A stretch of DNA of 64,000 nt, from contig JALMLS010000507.1 of assembly GCA_038496445.1 (NCBI GenBank), positions 248,001 to 312,000 on the forward strand, given 5' to 3'. The translations under genes and the position numbers were made by a program. Source of the DNA: Trichosphaerium sp. ATCC 40318 (lineage: Eukaryota > Discosea > Flabellinia > Trichosidae). Under the pieces are notes generated by a model. That model made no database searches and was not told where the DNA came from. It was given only the letters and a program-made list of their open reading frames with translations. Within the stretch, counting starts at the first letter, position 1, and each line of letters starts with the position of its first letter. Of this stretch, positions 31,895 through 47,089 are shown piece after piece.

Positions 31895-34800
31895 TTACAT
31901 TACCGTACAAGAGCGTTCTTGCTCATCAGTTTGGTTTTGTTGTTGCGTTGTATTTAGTAAGGATCTAAAGAAACCAACATACTCAGGTTGTGTTTCCTTA
32001 GCGGAGGATGTGACAGCTTCTTCTATTCTTTTTTTATCACTTTCTTTAAGTTCTAATTTTCTTGCTTCTGCTATCAGTACACTATTTTTAGCATTTGCTA
32101 CAATATAATCTATGCAATAAAAATGAAGTCTCCAGCTCCTAATAATCAATGTTAGTTGAAAAAACAAAAAAAAATCTTCCAGTTACGAATAAACCAATCA
32201 TTATTTTTGGACCCACAAAGGAAAAAAACAAATTGTGTTGATCAAAAGCTCTAACTTTAAGTTCATATAAGCCTATACTCTTGCTTATATATATTATGTA
32301 GAACATGTAGAGTTTATGCTTGGAATAAAATATCTGGATCAAAGGTAATTGGGTGGTATGTTGCAGGAAAGAAAAAAATGTTTTGGTTGACTAAAACCTT
32401 GTACTACGTACTGTGCCATTACAGAGACATTAACAAGATCAATAACATTTTGATCGTCTATTCCTTTTTTGATGTACAATTCACATAAAACCATAAGCTG
32501 AGGCAGTCCGTATTCATTTGATAAGAAAAGCATGTCAATGCAATTATCTGGAGAAAGATCAACGTTTCCAGTATATATAAAAGTCATAACATCACATAAC
32601 AAGTTGAACGATACTGATAATTGTACAGTAGAATTTTGAGCTTCATGCATACCTATGTTTAGTTGTACCTCATTAGTAGTTGAACAAAGGAACTTGAAGA
32701 AAAAGTTATCTTGATGTTGTTTTTTTTTGTTGAGATGAAAGATCTCTCGTATTGTTGTGGAATAACAATGGGATGTACCACTTGTAAACATTGCTTGAAA
32801 ATATGTTGATCGTGCAGCAAGTATCATTTTGTGTACATGGATAATTTTAGCTTCTGACTGCTTGTAAAAAAAAAGTAAGAAAAGGGTAAAAATAAGAAAA
32901 AAATCAGAATAAGAATACACACCTGGTTGTCAGTTTGACTCTGAAAGCAAATATCACTGTACACCTTTTTAATGTTGTCAGTAATACATTTATAAACAAA
33001 AATAATCTAGCACATACAGCATTATCACATAATTTTGATAAAGTCTGTTGAAGTTTTGTTGAAGGTATAACATTTGATACAGCATAAGATGGCTCCAAGT
33101 GTTCCAAGTATGGCACATCAAGACGTTTACCCAATGCATTAAGATCCATTATCTGCTCAGGAAGAGCTGAAGCAGAATTTGTGTAACAGTATGTTATCAA
33201 TATCGTAAACAAATCAGGTCTAAAGCAAACATGTTAAAAGGCAGAATAATGCGATTTGTTTGAAAGAAAAACAGATAGTCAAATTTCACAAAAGTAGTGC
33301 AACCCGTAGCAAACAAACCCTTTTGAAAAATTAGCACGGTACCTACGCTTGTAATTAACGCGCATAGCCTCAAAAACAACAAAGCCTTACCTGATATCTT
33401 CAATTTGAAATACAGTTTTTTCTTTATCTTCCATGAAAAGAGTATCGAAATACAAACACTGTGCTGCAAGTATTGCCTTGTATAATGTAAGTGGTTATTA
33501 ATACAACAGATAGTTTATATAACGTACTTTATGACCATAAAATGATTGTCCTTGTACAGAAAATTCAACGTCACTAAAATCTTCAGCGTTTATGTATTTT
33601 TTCAAATCACTGGCAAGTGTAGACTTGGGCCCTAGTGTAATCGTTAAATAAACACGTGATAATAAAGCACTACTATAATAAATCTTACCTGTAAGAGCGA
33701 TTGTGTGGTTGCTTCCACAAGCTATTTGGTATACTGTGTTACCATGTAGATTCTCTGCAAGTGAAAGAAGAGGTACAAGTTGTGGAGATGATTGTTGTAA
33801 AACTGAAGTGAACTGTGCTGTATCTTTACTAGGAGACGCCCCTAAACCAAGCTAACAATTTATAAATATTGGCATGTTATCTACTATAAATATGATATGT
33901 ACTTGACCATAGTCAGACCAACCCCTAGAAGTTTGTCAACCTTGAACGAGAAATAAATCCATGTTTTTTTGAGGATAGAATAAACTCTTACCAGCAATAC
34001 ACTTCACCAATTTCTGTAATGGCTGTTGTGTGACCATATCCGAGAGATACTTGGCTTACTGTCTTTCCATTAAGCTCTTTTACTATTGTGGGTACCATAA
34101 GGGACTTTACATCTTCACCAAAACCTAATTGTCCGAATTGACCTTTTATAACTTTAGTGAAACGAGAAAGTACACTTAAGTTCTCATTGTTACCTGTTCC
34201 CCACATGTATAACTCTCCGTCATCTAGCGATTAATATTAGTTGGTATCTTCAATTGTTAATATTCTTAGAATACGTACGAGTAATACCACTACAATGTTG
34301 ATATCCCATGGCTATGTGTTTGAATGGTTTCGGTAATTTTATTTCTCGAACAATTCCATCTTTTTTTTTTTTTAGTTACTAATATAATAACAAAGGTCCT
34401 ACCTTTCAAAGTTTTGTGGAATTCTGAATTTGTGGGCTGATGTTCCTGGAGTAAAAGAATTAAAATTATCATTGTAGCTCTAAGGCTTACTTGAGGGTCT
34501 GGGTATTCTTCTTGTAGTACAGCTCGGAAGTTAAACGAGTGCTCTTCAACAGCCCAACCCCACATAAATAAAGCGCCTTTGCGGTCAAGTGCAGCATACA
34601 TTCTACGTGCACAAGCAGCTACGTGTGTAATACCCTTTCCTACTAATTGCTTCTCAAGGTGAGGTGTCCGATATTGAAGCTTGTCTATAAAAAAATTAAT
34701 ATTAATGCTTCAATGTAACACTTTAAAAGACACTGACAGCTTTGTACTCACTCAACAAACAAGCCTGTGAAGAGGTTTTATGTAATTTGTATCACGTGGT

Positions 34801-35977
34801 GAACAATAAAGATATGGAAAGTCAAGCTGCCTTTGCTTTGTTTTTTTTTGGTTTTTTTGAAAAAGCGTACCCAAGTCTCTTGAAACAAATTTGTATCGTC
34901 CAGTAAACTATACTACATATAAGCACTTTGTATTATTGGTCTTATTGGATTTGTGTGTATATAATAGAACGAGATATAAACATACCACCATAGTCCATGT
35001 GTAAACATTATTTTTCTCATCACGTGCAATACAATTTGTATCATTAACTGAAATCTGCACAATATTTTTATCATTTAATGCTTGGTATAATTCAGCGTGT
35101 TTACGAGGCTGCCAACTGTAGTAAACATTTCCGACCTCTAAAAACACGTGGGTTTGTCATAGGAACTAAATACTTCAAAAAAATGTGGCTCATTTAGGTG
35201 TCAAAAATCACGTGATTACCTGTCAAAATTACTGTGTAGCATGTACCAGTGCAAACCGAAACAATGGCATCTTGGATGCCCTAAACAAAATATGTCACTA
35301 ACAATACAAACTGAGAAATTAGTAACAAAAAAAAAACACAAGATAATCGCTATTGATCAGTTTCTTTGATGTTGTTTCCCTTTACAAAATATAGAATGAT
35401 AACGCACTTCAACAGCCATCTCGATAGGCGTTGATATTTCATCATTACCAATGAGACCCCAGTGATAAACTTTTCCCTTTTCTAGTCATTTAGGGTTAGT
35501 TCAGTTGAACAAAGAGTCAAAAACCGGTTTTTGGAAATCACGTTTTTTTTTTGTTGCGTAAAATGTACTCACCTGTAAGAACTGCTGTATGTTTGTGACC
35601 ACAAGAAACTTGTACAACGCGATGGTTTGAAAAAAAATTAATAGGTGTTGGCTCCCATATATTCTCTTCGCTGCGGTGGCCTAGTCTATAGTATTGACCA
35701 CTAAAACGTTGTTTTAGGATAAAGGAGAATTAAAACAATTGTAATTTAATCAAAACAGAGCCTATGGCGGTATAAAGCGTATATAACCGCGTTTGCGTAC
35801 CTTCCCCAACTCCATACGCGATAATCGCCCGAATCATCTGTACAATATTAGGATACGTGCGATAAAGTGGTAAACGCGTTAATACGCTAGTTTATTGAAT
35901 TGTTGAATGTAATTGTATCTATTAAAGGACGAACCTATCATATTACCCTCATTGTCAACAAAATTGGGTGCAGCCAT
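31895..35977 (-). CDS. RCC1-repeat / double BTB protein with CaaX terminus
   Basis: A long, many-exon gene from ATG 35977 (MAAPNFVDNEGNMI) to TAA 31895. The N-terminal half has RCC1-type blades (VVQVSCGHKHTAVLT, GKVYHWGLIGN, GQLGFGEDVKSL, VSLGYGHTTAITEIGEVYCWG, IACGSNHTIALT). Two BTB domains follow: DFSDVEFSVQGQSFYGHKA near 33.5 kb and AKIIHVHKMILAARSTYFQ near 32.8 kb, the latter continuing into FIYTGNVDLSPDN. The C-terminus is charged and ends SCTVM, a CaaX box predicted to be farnesylated. RCC1-BTB proteins usually serve as small-GTPase regulators or Cullin-3 substrate adaptors. A lipid anchor would hold this one at membranes. Related BTB proteins with Rho-like ends occur in amoebae. Confidence 0.85.
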
Positions 35978-36210
35978 TTTATTTTATTCTTACACTGTCT
36001 TTCAACAGCTAGGAATACCAAAAAGGAATTATAGACTATCCTTGACGCGAATGTAATTTAAGTCAATATGAATACGCTAGTGCGCCATGACTCGTCATAA
36101 AATTGCGTAAGCGAGTGTATTGACGTTGGGTATGCTGTGCCTTTCAAAACATGCCAATGCATACACCGTACGCGTAACGCTGTTTTTTACTATGCTTACG
36201 CTTGGTTTAG

Positions 36211-38598
<2,388 letters not shown>

Positions 38599-38844
38599 TA
38601 CTATCGCAGAGCTCAACGATCAATAAAACAATAAATGAAGGTTGTGTTTTACTACAATCTATGGCTATATTTACCTCGTAATGTTCGGTAGCTGTTTAAA
38701 GTTTGGAGCGCATCTACCTTGCAGTATTCCAGGGAGTGGCTTTCACCTTTAAACAATAAAAAGTTGAAAGTTAAGTTAGATGATTATGGCGGTTTAAGTC
38801 GTTTGAAAATGTCACTGGAAGGTTAATTTTGATTTAACCACAAC
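38599..38844. other. Short intergenic region
   Basis: No gene seen; contains an aataaa-type word after the Hsp70 relic. Confidence 0.5.
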
Positions 38845-40909
38845 ATGTTCGAATACTCTGTATTCGCTACATTAGCAATAGTTACATGTGCTCTAGCAAT
38901 ATCTGATGGAATAGCGCCAATGCCGCCAGGATGTCCGCAAAAAGTCGGTCCTCCTTGTCCTAGGTTCGTGCAGCAAAATAGGAGGACATTATTGAGTAAT
39001 ATAACTGTAAAAGATACTACCAAAACCCTTACCCAGACTACACGCCTGGAGACTCTACAGTGCTACCACTAGATGTCAAAACAAGTAGGCTTCATTTTTT
39101 TTTTAACTCAGCGCTCTTCTCTTCCATAAGTACTTACACTGTTATAAGACATGCAAAACATGCTTAACACATACGTTGATATTGTACTAAATAACGCTCC
39201 TCCAACGGTACACAACGAAAGTGAAATTGAAAAAAACTAAAATAATCACGTGATGATGAAGGTTGATGACCAAGGATGGAATGTTTTCACCGGTAGCGCG
39301 GGACGAGCAATGGTATTTCTAAGATTGTACAACAACACAAAAAATAGCACATACCTCGGATTGGCAAGGTACAACCGAAAACGATTATCCAAAAAGTATA
39401 CTTACTTTTTTGTTCTAACTTGAAGGCAATACATTGATTACTCCCTTGAACATATGACTGTTACACCAACAAGTATTATAACTAGTTGTTTCAGTATTAT
39501 TTAATCTATTTAATAGCGCAGATATCTTTCTTAGAATCTTCTAATGGCGTCAATGCTCTTGCAGCAGTCATTTACAGTATTCAAAACCAAACTGAACAAT
39601 CAAAAGAATTCATTGCTGCTGTAATCACAGGCACGCCTTTAATGGGTTCATTACTGTAGTAACAAAGCTCTCAGGGTTTGAGAATGCTCATAGATCAAAG
39701 GAAGCAACTTACGATACTGGAAAAGCAGGACTACTCATGACAGGTAACCTTCCTTTTTTTTTGCCTATTTGCTAATTCTTCTACAGGAAAGTTCTTGAAC
39801 AACTACTTTGGCATAGGGACAATTCCATCTTCTTTAATAGTACAAGTTGCTGAGCAAATATTGGCCGCCGCAACGGTTGATCCGACAGACGGTCACTTAT
39901 CATGGAATAACTATGTGTTCAAACGTACTGTTGTATCCAGTATTCTCTTATTTATTGCTACTGTAGATATTGTATTTTGGGGTCAAGGTCATGGCTCAAC
40001 TGGTGTTATCACTCAACTACTAGATGTACCTGGTACTCCCTATCTAGAATTTATGCACTCTAATAAACGTTGAAGAAATTACTCAAAACGCAACCTACAG
40101 CAAGATGATAGCCGATACGCTGGATTACTATACCACAGTACGATTCCAAAAAAAGTTTGACTTAGTTGCTTAAAGTTTTGTTAGATACAGCTTCCTTCAG
40201 GTGAGCCCAAAGAGCCTCATATAGCTTACTTGAATCTAATTTAACCAAAGGAAACTTTCCAACACCTGAAATAGAGCCGTATCCTCTACAACCGGATATT
40301 CTCGTTCAGGTTAGCTTTTCTAAAATAATACGTTTTTCAGAAATAATTTGGGTTGTTTAAGTGGTGTCATGGATCTCCTGGATTCATACCTGTACTGACG
40401 AAAGGTTGGTCAGTTTATGGTAATACAAAGTGGCTAGATTCTGCTAGAAAAGCAGCTGACAACGTCTGGGAAAAAGGTTCGCCTTGTCAACTATAAAAAG
40501 TCTAAAAACATACTGTTTAGGTATTCTCACCAAGGGCCTCATGCTTGGTCACGGTATAAGTGGTAACACATATATGATGCTGTAAGTATTATAAGTCTCG
40601 TTTTTGTGTACTATCATTTGGTTTTAAATACAACTAGGTTCCTTCACAAAGCAACAAATGATGTGACGTATCTCTACAGATCAATAAAATTTCAAGAATT
40701 CGTATTGGATACTCCACTCATTTCAGATCCGTCACTAATGCGTAAACCAACACCTTCACCTTACATGCCTTATGGCACGTGTATTAGTGAGATTTTTGTG
40801 TTTTCACTTACATACTTTAGTTGGAAGCTACTGTGGTGCTATTGTTTTGTGGTCAGATATGCTTACACTAAATAATTACAATATGCCTGGGTTTGCACCT
40901 TACATCTAA
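38845..40909 (+). CDS. LanC-like (LANCL) protein with signal peptide
   Basis: ATG 38845 starts a hydrophobic leader (MFEYSVFATLAIVTCALA). Exons then join in frame to TAA 40909. LanC landmarks are present in order: GSAGRAMVFLRLY, ISFLESSNGVNALAAV, DTGKAGLLMTGKFL, GQGHGSTGVITQLL, LPSGNFPTPE, WCHGSPGFIPVL, ILTKGLMLGHGISGNTYMM and TYLYRSIKFQEF. Animal LANCL proteins bind zinc and add glutathione to dehydroamino acids. The first zinc Cys-His pair region (WCHG) is intact, but the second site that normally reads CHG is GHG here, losing one zinc ligand. A leader peptide is unusual for the family, whose animal members are cytosolic. One internal intron (around 40024-40045) may be only ~22 nt. Confidence 0.8.
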
Positions 40910-41073
40910 ATAAACAATTCGCTTTACACTTCACCTTACTCAAATTACTTTAAAAATTTTGTTGGAGTACAAACAAAGTGTCCAACACAGCACGTGTTTG
41001 CCACAAAATGGCAATACCAAAAATGTCAACTGTATTCTTCTTCATATTCGTTCTTCTGTACAATACTGCACGG

Positions 41074-43401
41074 ATGCGTAGTTTGATAACTGTATGCGTA
41101 CTGGCTGTAATAGTCACTGCTAGCGCGGCATTACCCAACATTATTTTCATGTTCGTTGCTGTAGCGACACGTGATATGAAGTTTCTAACGCATTAAATAG
41201 GTTAACCGACGATTTGGGTTTTAACGCTCCAGGGTACTTTATTAATGCAGAAATCTACCTAAATTACTGTAGATATCGAAATCCGGATTTAATAACACCA
41301 ACTCTCGACAGCTTGGCAGCAGATGGTACGTTTCACATATGGTTTGGGTCAAATTTTGTTTTTGTGTAAGTCGAAAAGTGGCTGTAAAATTATTGTTCTA
41401 CAACTTTGGTTAACACGTAATCATGTGGCCTTACATTTGCCCAGGTCTTAAACTAGATTTTCATTATACGTACAAGTACTGTGCACCAACACGTGGATCG
41501 TTTTTGACTGGAAGGCTTCCATATCACCTCTCTGCAACGCGAACGAATTTTATTCCTTATGACATACCTGACGGTACAACCACGATAAGACTATTAGTAA
41601 GAATACTTTAGGAATCGATTTATCGTATACTATGCTGCCTAAAAAGCTTAAAAAAGCTAATTACACATCTCACCACATAGGCAAATGGCATCAAGTACTG
41701 AAATCAATAGCAGCTATTTACGAAATTTTGTTAATATTTTTCTATTCAGGGATTTTACACTGTAGATTATACACCAATGGGAAGAGGATTTGATAGTACT
41801 TATGGCTTTTTAGAAGGAGGAGAAGATCACTTTACTCAGGTTTGGCTTTTTGTTGCAGTAATTAGCATTATTACTTAAGTTTCTGTTCTAGAAATCTTTC
41901 AGACCAGACGGGATATGCCAAGCGGTTGATCTATGGGAAAATCACGCACCTGCGTATGGGAAAAATGGTACCTACAATGGATACGCATTCACAAAGGTAC
42001 CCAATATATCATTAACCGCCAACTCACAACCATCTAAGCATGCGGTGGACTTGATAAAAAATCATGATAAAAACTCTGGTCCAATGTTTTTGTACTTTGC
42101 GTTGCACAATACACATGGTCCTGTAGAGGTACATTTGACACGTAGCATGATGCACTAACTTGTCAAAGGCCCCAGATCGCTTTACTAATATGTATCACTT
42201 TGATCAAAAGCTTCGTAATGTGTTTAATGGTATGATTTCTGTTGTTGATGAATCAGCAAAGAATGTTACTACAGTAAGCCTCTAAGGTTTTTTTTTAAAC
42301 AAAGAAGGCAGCTGTTAAAGTTTTTTTAGGCTTTAAAGGAGAACGGTATGTGGGAAAATACGTTATTTATCTGGACTACAGATAATGGTACACCTGTTCA
42401 AGTTGCTGGATCTAATAAACCGTTGCGTGGTACGACGTCGAACAATATTGTACAACATCCTAATTAGTTTTAAATAGGCTCAAAAGGCACAAACTTTGAA
42501 GGTCCGCTGGTTCTTTAGTTATTATCTTCCAATTTTCTTATACATATTTTAGGTGGTACGCGCGTTCCTGGATTTGTTAATGGAGGTATATTACCTTCGA
42601 AGATGCGTGGCAAAAGTGTTAACGGTAAACCACCTTCATCAACACATCGAACGCTTAAATGTTAAACTCATTGCATCTAGGTACAATACACATCGTGGAT
42701 TGGTATGCTACTTTTTGCGAGTTGGCTGGTATCAGCCCTGAAGATCCAGGAACACCTACACCAGTTGAAAGTATGAGTATGTGGAAATACTTAAGCGGGC
42801 AAACAGATGAGTCCCCAAGAAAGAAATTTGTATATGATCACCGCATGTTTACCTCACCGTATACTGGTACCACAACATTGTCCATCCTGATAAGTTTAAT
42901 AATCGAATACCAGGCGCAATTAGAGACGGAGATTACAAGCTCATCGTTGGTTCAAACCACGCTGCTTCCTGGTAAGTGAGAACAACTGTTTTAAGCAACT
43001 TTTTTGCATCGTTAAGGACCAATGTAAGTCGTCTCATCGCTCTCTTTTGACATCATTAGGTTTGGCCAATTCTCTCCAAATACTACATACAATAAAAAAA
43101 TGTATGAAGTTACAGCATGTTCTGATAAACCTTGTTTGTTCAATATCGCAGATGATCCAACTGAACACTTCGATCTTTCAGATAAAATGCCAGAAAAGGT
43201 GGCCGAAATGATGACACAATTTAAAGCCCTTGAAAACGAACACCATCCACCAAAATAGTACGAGTATTAGTATAATTTTGTTTGTTAATCTATCTGACAT
43301 TGATAAATAGCAATCCACCACGTGATACCAAAGGATATTGTGGCGCAGTGTCAGAATATCATGATTTTGTACACCCATGGCAGAAAGGTGTTAACAAATA
43401 A
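41074..43401 (+). CDS. Arylsulfatase (type I sulfatase), secreted or lysosomal
   Basis: ATG 41074 gives a signal peptide (MRSLITVCVLAVIVTASAA) followed by PNIIFMLTDDLGFNAPGY, with the metal-binding DD pair. The catalytic signature YCAPTRGSFLTGR contains the C-x-P-x-R motif whose Cys is converted to formylglycine. Further sulfatase blocks follow: HHIGKWHQG, MGRGFDSTYGFLEGGEDHF, FLYFALHNTHGPVE, FIWTTDNGTP, GTRVPGFVNG and IVDWYATFCELAG. The last intron (donor after PPK, gtacgag) extends the protein past an apparent TAG at 43256 to CGAVSEYHDFVHPWQKG and TAA 43399-43401. It resembles arylsulfatase B/J and should remove sulfate esters from glycans. It sits beside other digestive-type genes. Confidence 0.88.
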
Positions 43402-43504
43402 ACTCAGTTTCTAGTTACGGTTGAAGCGTACATTAACAAACTCAATCAAAGGTCTCGCAGAACGTTTTGGACAACATTGATTTGCAAAGCATAAAAATCA
43501 GACA

Positions 43505-43760
43505 AAGGACGCAGGCAAAGAAGTATTTGCTTTATTATTGTTTGCTGGGAACAGACGGAACAAACACATCCAGATTCAGTCTCTATACATTCTCTAACAG
43601 GCAGAGCTATACCAAGACCGGTGAATTGATTTTCACACTGAGTGCTCTTATCACAATCGTTGCACGGAAGGAAGAGATGGCTCTAAAACCTTACAAAAAA
43701 AAGTTGTTGGTTGGTAAAACAAACCTTCTGACACCAGGAGCTACTCTGTATTTATTGATA
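43505..43760 (-). pseudogene. 3' fragment of the cysteine-rich secreted gene at 52.6 kb
   Basis: On the minus strand, the final exon of the gene at 53430-53614 is recognisable. Shared stretches include gataagagcactcagtgtga and gtgtttgttccgtctgttcc, and the end cagcaaacaataa. Base changes and a small deletion after ccttcc break the frame. The open frame on the plus strand (43467-43766) is its shadow. Confidence 0.82.
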
Positions 43761-43970
43761 TTATAACAGAGCCACTATTTGGTCTTTCACTATGTTTTTC
43801 TATAATAGTGGTGGCGAGTAAAACGAAAAAAAAAAACTTTTCTGGCGTACTTTTTTTCTTCTTTTTTTCAAAGAACATGCTACAGGTATGACCCTTTTTA
43901 GCACTCCTTCAAAAATCTTTCACAAACACATCACGTCATGAGCCTTGAAAGCTATATTGCTGTTTTATAG

Positions 43971-44030
43971 GACTTTGGCCTCAAGAAATTGCATCAAACG
44001 CTGATGTTATACCTTTCAAAGAGTCTGCAA
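43971..44030 (+). pseudogene. Relic of the last exon of the TatD-family gene
   Basis: After an intact-looking acceptor (ttttatag), the sequence gactttggcctcaagaaatt matches the last exon of the gene at 17.5-20.7 kb but has lost a base after ctcaag. This shifts the frame and removes the stop codon. No other exon of that gene is present here, so it was copied only as the edge of the duplication. Confidence 0.8.
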
Positions 44031-44254
44031 AAAGTTATAGCTAGTAATAGTAAAAGTAACGACAAAGTCGTAGAAATTCAAGAAAAAATGTTTGAAACTG
44101 GTAGGACAAAAGTAAAGACTAATACGTCATTCAGTGTGATAATGATGAGTGCTATTAAAAGTAGAAATCTGTTGCGCTGGTACGTAAAAGGTTGGACTTG
44201 CTTATGAAACGAAAACAACGAAAAAGAAGGGTGAGGAAGGTTGGAGTTTATTTA

Positions 44255-45083
44255 TTAATAACAACCAGTTTTATTGCAACCGTTTTTGCATGTTGTAGGG
44301 AAACAAGAGCCGCTATCCGAAAGAGCAACTTTGACCGTAACTGAACCATTTGTAGTGTATGTAACACCACATTTCTGATATGTTATTTTTATTGGTACTG
44401 TGTAATAGTGTGCATTTGCATCATAGTTAAGCATTCTCGATACACTTGGGTTTGGAGTAAGACCACATGTTTCAGAAATTGAAGCAGTTACGGATTTACT
44501 TCGTGACCCTCCTCGTGAGTATGTAGCAGAAAATTTTACCGTTACACCTTCTATTACGAGACTTTCTGTAATATCCAGTTCTTCAGTAGCACTACCATTA
44601 ACGTCAGTCAAAATCTATTGGCATGCAAACTCAAAAAAAAAAAAAGATGTTTGCTTCTCGATCAAACTTTTCCTTTTACCTGTCGTCCCATGTAAAAGTT
44701 GATGTTTGCGTGTACGAAACCCCCGCTGTGATTGAACACCCCTGGTTTATTCCAGCACCACAACAAATCTTAGCGCCAGCCGAGAATGCGCTTCCCATCT
44801 TTGGCGATCCAGTAGCTTGAATGTCTGTGACGAAGGCTTTGCTGTCTGTACAATAGCAAGAGTTTGGAGCGTTACAGTGATTAGAATCGTGCTGGAAAGA
44901 ACTTTTACATCCCCAAGAACTTGCATTACTACCAGGACAACACCAGGCATTGAAACGATCATGACAACAACGCCCTTTGCACGTCATATGAGAGAAATCG
45001 CTACCGCAGTAATTTCCTCCTCCACAATTGTCTGATACTACTACAGCGAGAAGTAGAGCGAATATAGCGAGCTGTGCTTTCAT
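44255..45083 (-). CDS. Secreted cysteine-rich protein, copy 2
   Basis: Exons 45083-44680 and 44591-44255 have exactly the same lengths (404 and 337 nt) as copy 1 at 16437-17266 and encode a 246-aa protein differing at only a handful of positions, such as RFNAWCCPG for DFNAWCCPG. The signal peptide, all cysteines I compared and the splice sites are conserved. The intron still carries the decoy acceptor before the true one. Both copies look functional, and conservation of the coding part against more divergent flanks suggests selection on the protein or a recent origin with flank indels. Confidence 0.8.
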
Positions 45084-46130
45084 TCTTGTTGGTTTTACAG
45101 TTTTTACGAAAAATAACGGTAGATTTCACAAGCACAATACACATTTATGGCTGTCTTGTTTGGGGTACTAACAAATAATAAGGGAGAATCCTCTATGAAC
45201 AAGCATGTTCGCTTTGTTGGCGTCATACTACAATACTCCACTTTTTTAGTCGCTAGGGCAATAGTGACATACCTACCAATGTATTGGGAGGTAGAAGGCT
45301 ATCATTGGTTTATTAGTACACAACCTTTTGTCAACTAACCGTATTTGTGACTGAAGATGCACACATTTCATGACGTTTGAACGCGACAAAACCAAGACTA
45401 ACCCACAACCGACAACGACAGTACCAGGATAGCAAGAAGACATCACCCACGCACCCAAATTTACATTTTGTTTTCAAAAAAAAAATTAAAAACATTTTAT
45501 TTGATTTCGCGATCATGTTGTAAATAAATCCCACACGCTCGCTCTGTGCTCGAGCTATCTGTCAGGTACAGATGTGTTCCTTTACTCCCAAAAGATCGTC
45601 TCACTGTCTTATTTTGGTTTATAGAGGAAGTGGTCTTATACGCACAAAAAAAATTGTTGCTTTAAAACAGTTTTTACACACGTGATGATTATTAAAACAA
45701 ACCGTTTTTATTTGGAATGTTCCTGATTTTTTTAACGTATTCAGTTTAACGTTCTGGATAGATTGATGGCTAGCAGGGCTCTGTTACATTAATTTGTTCG
45801 CCGAGTTCGGGATGGCGTGTTTTACCAGATACCAAAATATGTAATGAGCCGAGATTTCTCTCTAGTTCATCGTTATGTTTATTGTTGGACCTATAACCTT
45901 CCGGAAAAAAAAACCCCTCGAGACTCTCAGTGTCTCACGAGACATGTCGATTTTGATGCAAAAATTGACACCTTGTAAATGTACACAGCAAAGTTGAGCT
46001 GCAACAGTATGTAACTAGTGCCAAAGTTAAAGCAAATCAGGCGACTTTTCACTGGCGCTCCAAACAAACGTAAGTCAATCATATCAGAGTGCTATGCTAA
46101 GTAAGGGTAGTAATTTCGTATGTCTATAAG

Positions 46131-46590
46131 TTGTTGGAATATGCAAACGCTATAAGTGCTGGTTTAGAGACAAATGACGATCCTCCAAGGATCTTAATCA
46201 TGTATAATGATGAAGAATACATACAAGGACAACCCACACCTGGAGCGAAGATAACAGTTACTAGAGAAGGTAATGGGCGTGTTTTCATTGCACTTGTTTT
46301 TGTTAGTGCGTTACAACAAGGTCACTACACTGAGCAATGCTACTAAACATTTGCAATAGATGAGCGTGGTATGAAGATAGATGCTGTGCCAGGCGTTTAC
46401 CTTATCTTTTGTCCAAAGCTTACAGGTATGTGAACTCCCTGTACAACTAAACAGCCTAAATTTTATACTACAGGTTTTGAGGAATATTGAAGGCTTGATT
46501 GGTTTCTGGAACAATGGCTTTATAAGTGAAGTAACTGAACAAGTATTCGATGAACAATTTGATGATGAAAATGAAGAAAATGATAAGTAA
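46131..46590 (+). CDS. Hypothetical protein, 5'-truncated or frameshifted
   Basis: Three exon-like blocks with good splice signals: LEYANAISAGLETNDD ... ITVTRE (to 46269), DERGMKIDAVPGVYLIFCPKL (46351-46425) and VLRNIEGLIGFWNNGFISEV with an acidic tail ending EENDK (46475-46590). Joining block 2 to block 3 in the best-looking frames fails by one base; the in-frame join stops after GFEEY. The gene begins within about 20 bp of the edge of the inverted duplication, so its 5' end may have been lost there. No family recognised. Confidence 0.4.
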
Positions 46591-47089
46591 AGGAGCTAGG
46601 ACCTTTGTCCCAAGCTATCTTTGATCCAGTGGTGGGAGTAAAATTCTCAAACTCCGAATACTGTAATTTTAATATTTGAAAAAGAAAGGTTAAATCGAAT
46701 ACGTCCGTTAAAGATTCGAATAAAAATAGAACTGAAACGAAAATATATATCTATGTATGTACCAAACACTAGTTTTTGTTGAAGTACATCTTACCATACT
46801 AACTGAAAAGCACAAATTGAAGTATGTCTTGATACAGCACCGTGAAAATACAGTTCGAAATGCCAACATTGTCTCCGCATGTTTCAGAGAACAGTACTCC
46901 GTATCTTATTCTCTCAAAAACGAGCTACTATCTATAAGACACATAGATATTTAGGAAATCGGCAGATGACGTACTACGGTCTTCTAAGATTGTGACATGT
47001 GGAATGCAACATTGTAATTGCTGAAACCTAAATAAAGCAAGAATCACTTAACTTTCAACTCAATCGCCACAGCTCTTAAACTATCAACA
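46591..47089. other. Intergenic; no gene seen
   Basis: Only short frames (one of 65 aa at 46757-46954) without support; probably the promoter region of the next gene at its right end. Confidence 0.5.

Larger units (their letters stand above)
43905..46110. repeat. Inverted duplication, arm B (partner 15640-17710)
   Basis: Reverse-complement copy of arm A: it starts in the TatD-gene tail, includes the whole secreted cysteine-rich gene on the minus strand, and ends in its upstream flank (gcaacagtatgtaactagtgcc near 46001). It carries a few extra indels, for example in the flank around 45600-45680. It lies directly beside the other cysteine-rich gene relic at 43505-43760. Confidence 0.85.

Noticed and set aside
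43256-43258. TAG as the end of the sulfatase
   Set aside because: A consensus donor (gtacgag) overlaps it and the next exon continues in frame to a natural-looking C-terminus.
43467-43766. Plus-strand 99-aa ORF
   Set aside because: It is the reverse strand of a relic of the cysteine-rich gene's last exon.
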